15,074 nt of DNA from Victivallales bacterium. GTDB taxonomy: Bacteria > Verrucomicrobiota > Lentisphaeria > Victivallales > UBA1829. The position numbers and the translations under genes are program-made. This document shows positions 13,256 to 15,074 of the stretch, in pieces. The notes under the pieces were generated by a model that had not been told where the DNA came from, searched no databases, and was given only the letters and a program-made list of their open reading frames with translations. The stretch covers positions 1 through 15,074 of the forward strand of contig JAEEQO010000055.1 of NCBI GenBank assembly GCA_016285335.1, given 5' to 3'. Numbering within the stretch: position 1 is the stretch's first letter; every line of letters starts with the position of its first letter.

Positions 13256-13283
13256 TTGTAAACGGGAAAAAACATGCTATAGT
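13256..13283 (+). promoter_or_regulatory. Promoter of the lipid-kinase/PHP operon
   Basis: TTGTAA (13256-13261), 16-nt spacer, TATAGT (13278-13283), with TG (TGcTATAGT). The predicted start near 13290 lies downstream of the ATG at 13286, which excludes that ATG and selects Met 13319. Confidence 0.65.
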
Positions 13284-13318
13284 GAATGGAACTAAAAATT
13301 CAGCAAAAGGAAACGGCA

Positions 13319-13963
13319 ATGGCGATCCCGTACAGACAGGAAGTTTTGCGGAAGATGGTGCATCTGAGCTCCATCTGGATGCCCGCAGCGCTGTTTTATC
13401 TGCCCGCGTGGTACGGGGAACGCGGCCGCTGGTTCAACGTGATCATGTTCGGCACGTTCGCCGTGCTGAACGTCCTGATCGAGATCGCGGTGTTCCGGGG
13501 TGTGCCGTACGTGACGCCGCTCTACAAGGCGCTGTTCGGCAAGATGGCGCGCGAAACGTCGAAGCCGGGCGAATTCCGGTTCAGCGGCGCGCCGCCGATG
13601 TACGCGTCAGCGTGCCTGACGGCGCTGTGTTTCGAGCACCGCGTGGCGGCTTGCGCGTTCACGATCCTGATCCTGAGCGACACCTCGGCCGCCCTGATCG
13701 GGCGCAAATGGGGCCGGCACCGTTTCGCCAACGGCAAATCCCTGGAAGGTTCGCTGGCGTTCCTGCTGAGCGGCTGGATCATCGCGGCGTGTTACTGCGC
13801 GGCTGGCGGGCTGACCGGCGGAACGGTCGCGATCTGGCTGGCTGGCGTGGCGGTCTCCTGCGTCGCCGAATTCTTCAACGAACAAATCCACCTGGACGAC
13901 AATTTCACGATCCCGCTGCTGTTCGGCGCGGTCGCGCAATGGCTGCCCCGGCTGTTTTCTTAA
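13319..13963 (+). CDS. SEC59/DGK1-type CTP-dependent lipid kinase homologue
   Basis: The 214-residue membrane protein has the signature of the dolichol kinase / DGK1 / VTE5 family. It has an N-terminal RKMVHL, then LSDTSAALIGRKWG with a basic stretch and NGKSLEGSLAF (about 120-145), and near the C-terminus a DDNFTIPL segment (about 192-200). These enzymes phosphorylate polyprenols, diacylglycerol or phytol using CTP at the membrane; the substrate here is not determined. Several hydrophobic helices surround the motif. The ATG at 13286 is rejected because it lies upstream of the predicted transcription start; Met 13319 has AAAGG 8 nt before it. The PHP gene follows after 21 nt and is almost certainly co-transcribed. 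Bacterial single-copy members of this family are poorly characterised. Confidence 0.8.
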   Translation: MAIPYRQEVLRKMVHLSSIWMPAALFYLPAWYGERGRWFNVIMFGTFAVLNVLIEIAVFRGVPYVTPLYKALFGKMARETSKPGEFRFSGAPPMYASACLTALCFEHRVAACAFTILILSDTSAALIGRKWGRHRFANGKSLEGSLAFLLSGWIIAACYCAAGGLTGGTVAIWLAGVAVSCVAEFFNEQIHLDDNFTIPLLFGAVAQWLPRLFS

Positions 13964-13984
13964 AAAAGGAGTATACCCCTCATC

Positions 13985-14689
13985 ATGAGCGAACCGAAAC
14001 TTTACCGTTACGACACGCATGTCCACACCGCCGAAGTGAGCAAGTGCGCCAAATCCTCAGGCCGCGAAGTCGCGGAGGCTTACCACGCCCGCGGCTACGA
14101 CGGCATCATCATCACGGACCATTTTTTCAACGGGAATACCACCGTGCCGCGCGATCTGCCGTGGCGGGAACGCGTCGAGCTCTTCACCGCGGGCTACCGG
14201 GCGGCGAAGGAATACGGCGACAAGGTCGGGATGCAGGTGTTTTTCGCGTGGGAGGATTCGTCCGAGGGGAACGATTTTCTGACCTACGGGCTGGATGAAA
14301 ACTGGCTCGCCGACCATCCGTTCATCGACCGCCTGCCGCTCGTCGATTATCTGAAATACGTACGGCTGGCGGGCGGCACGGTCGTCCACGCGCATCCGTT
14401 CCGGCAGGATTCCTACATCCCGATGATCCGCCTGCTGCCCGACCTGGTCGATGCCGTCGAGGTCCTGAACGGCCATCGCAAGGACGACGTGAACCGCCGC
14501 GCGAAATGGTACGCCGACAGCTACGGCCTGCCCGGGACGGCGGGTTCGGACAATCACGACGTCGTGAACGGATTCGCGGAGGCCGGTGTCCTGCTTGACG
14601 AACGCCTTACGGATACGGCGCATTATGCGCGGCTGGTGCTGGAACGCCGGATCCGCAGCATCTTTCCACAGCTTGACGGCTGCTGCTGA
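13985..14689 (+). CDS. PHP-domain metal-dependent phosphoesterase
   Basis: The 234-residue protein contains the four PHP metal-binding motifs: DTHVHT (about 10-15), ITDH (about 43-46), VVHAHPFR (about 133-140) and AGSDNHD (about 183-189), together with Glu90 in FFAWED. PHP enzymes hydrolyse phosphate esters using two or three divalent metals; relatives include histidinol phosphatase and nucleoside 3',5'-bisphosphate phosphatase, so the substrate is open. It is a stand-alone domain without a polymerase or extra module. The nearest ribosome-binding site (AAGGAG) is about 13 nt from the ATG, which is long, so the start is less sure. Its operon partner is a lipid-kinase homologue, which makes a phospho-lipid or phospho-polyprenol link conceivable but unproven. 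Confidence 0.85.
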   Translation: MSEPKLYRYDTHVHTAEVSKCAKSSGREVAEAYHARGYDGIIITDHFFNGNTTVPRDLPWRERVELFTAGYRAAKEYGDKVGMQVFFAWEDSSEGNDFLTYGLDENWLADHPFIDRLPLVDYLKYVRLAGGTVVHAHPFRQDSYIPMIRLLPDLVDAVEVLNGHRKDDVNRRAKWYADSYGLPGTAGSDNHDVVNGFAEAGVLLDERLTDTAHYARLVLERRIRSIFPQLDGCC

Positions 14690-14710
14690 ACTTTTTCTTT
14701 TCTGAACACG

Positions 14711-14746
14711 AAAAAGCCGTGCCCGGCGATGTTGCATGGGCACGGC
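14711..14746 (-). terminator. Intrinsic terminator of the LptF/LptG gene
   Basis: A perfect 9-bp stem GCCGTGCCC (14716-14724) with GGGCACGGC (14738-14746) around a 13-nt loop. On the minus strand it is followed by five T (plus-strand AAAAA 14711-14715). It ends the minus-strand permease gene and may also slow plus-strand transcripts from the PHP gene, where the trailing sequence is less T-rich. Confidence 0.85.
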
Positions 14747-14771
14747 TGAATTGTCTTTAGATGGCTTCTTT

Positions 14772-15074
14772 TTAACCGACTTTCTTCAGCAGATAGATGC
14801 CGTAGCCGCCGAAAATGATCGTGGGTGCGAGTCCGGCGATGCAGGCCCCGAGCGGGAAATGGATGAAGTCTTCGATCAGATCGAAGGAAAGATATCCGTT
14901 TTTGCCGACGACCATGAAGATCTCGTTAAGCACCTGATAAAGCACCGCGATGCCGACGGCCGTGGCGATGGCGGTGAAAATGCCGGAACGTTCGTTTTTC
15001 GTGGCAAGCGGGAGCGCGAAGAAGGCGCAGAGGAAGCATGCCCACGGGAACGCGAGGCGGTTGAAGAAGATCGT
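14772..15074 (-). CDS. LptF/LptG-family LPS-export permease, C-terminal part
   Basis: The frame runs off the right edge; the visible 100 residues are the C-terminus. It contains NRLAFPWACFLCAFFALPLA, a membrane helix ending LYQVLNEIFMVVG, and the closing helix APTIIFGGYGIYLLKKVG. This is the pattern of YjgP/YjgQ permeases, whose C-terminal half has the HxRxAFP-type loop and three helices. In Gram-negative bacteria LptF and LptG pair with the LptB ATPase to extract LPS from the inner membrane. The fragment cannot be assigned to LptF or LptG. It terminates at the stem-loop 14711-14746, tail to tail with the PHP gene. Confidence 0.85.
   Translation of the reverse strand, partial: TIFFNRLAFPWACFLCAFFALPLATKNERSGIFTAIATAVGIAVLYQVLNEIFMVVGKNGYLSFDLIEDFIHFPLGACIAGLAPTIIFGGYGIYLLKKVG

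Noticed and set aside
13171..14298. 375-codon plus-strand frame across the lipid-kinase and PHP genes
   Set aside because: It is out of frame with both recognisable proteins and is Arg/Pro/Gly-rich, typical of a GC-driven shadow.

Overview
The window looks like accessory chromosome from a GC-rich Gram-negative bacterium. Outer-membrane biology is shown by an LptF/LptG-type LPS-export permease at the right edge, three proteins with lipobox signal peptides, and one with a type I signal peptide. Two lipoproteins resemble the LA_2272-type surface-repeat family. These features plus the base composition would suit a PVC-group or Lentisphaerota-like gut bacterium, but that is a low-confidence inference with no rRNA or marker gene behind it.

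Layout. Bases 1-4173 (+): small membrane proteins alternate with two paralogous surface-repeat lipoproteins, followed by an unrecognised soluble protein and a 60-residue membrane protein. Bases 4188-5776 (+): an AbiE-type toxin-antitoxin bicistron with its own promoter, overlaid by an inverted-repeat operator candidate. Bases 5790-6740 (+): a promoter, a structured leader and a six-helix membrane protein. Bases 6752-6853: a 42-bp dyad tandem repeat between convergent genes, which supplies the last codons of the next minus-strand gene. Bases 6832-10006 (-): a lipoprotein, a small membrane protein, an AT-rich anchored protein and a membrane Sel1-repeat protein. Bases 10333-11844 (-): an AlbA_2/HATPase_c_4/winged-helix regulator with a 12-bp in-frame minisatellite. 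Bases 12020-13120 (-): a secreted or periplasmic protein with a 63-bp internal duplication. Bases 13319-14689 (+): an operon of a SEC59/DGK1-type CTP-dependent lipid kinase homologue and a PHP metal-dependent phosphoesterase. Bases 14711-15074 (-): a terminator and the C-terminus of LptF/LptG.

Two cross-cutting patterns stand out. First, six promoters match TTGnnn-N16/17-(TGn)TATAnT. Three of them carry an exact TATAGT, and they help fix translation starts. Second, unrelated genes share nearly identical 5' leaders. These include a GCAACA element about 20-26 nt before the start, the block GAAATcATGCCGAACACGAA (two intact copies plus one vestige), and an approximately 80-bp leader with a conserved hairpin and the reading MEIFDM(N/K)RLD. 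This suggests that 5' ends are duplicated or exchanged independently of gene bodies, and it is the most unusual property of the region.

Most small genes here have no recognisable function. The only evident defence-type module is the AbiE pair, with the AlbA_2 regulator as a possible second.
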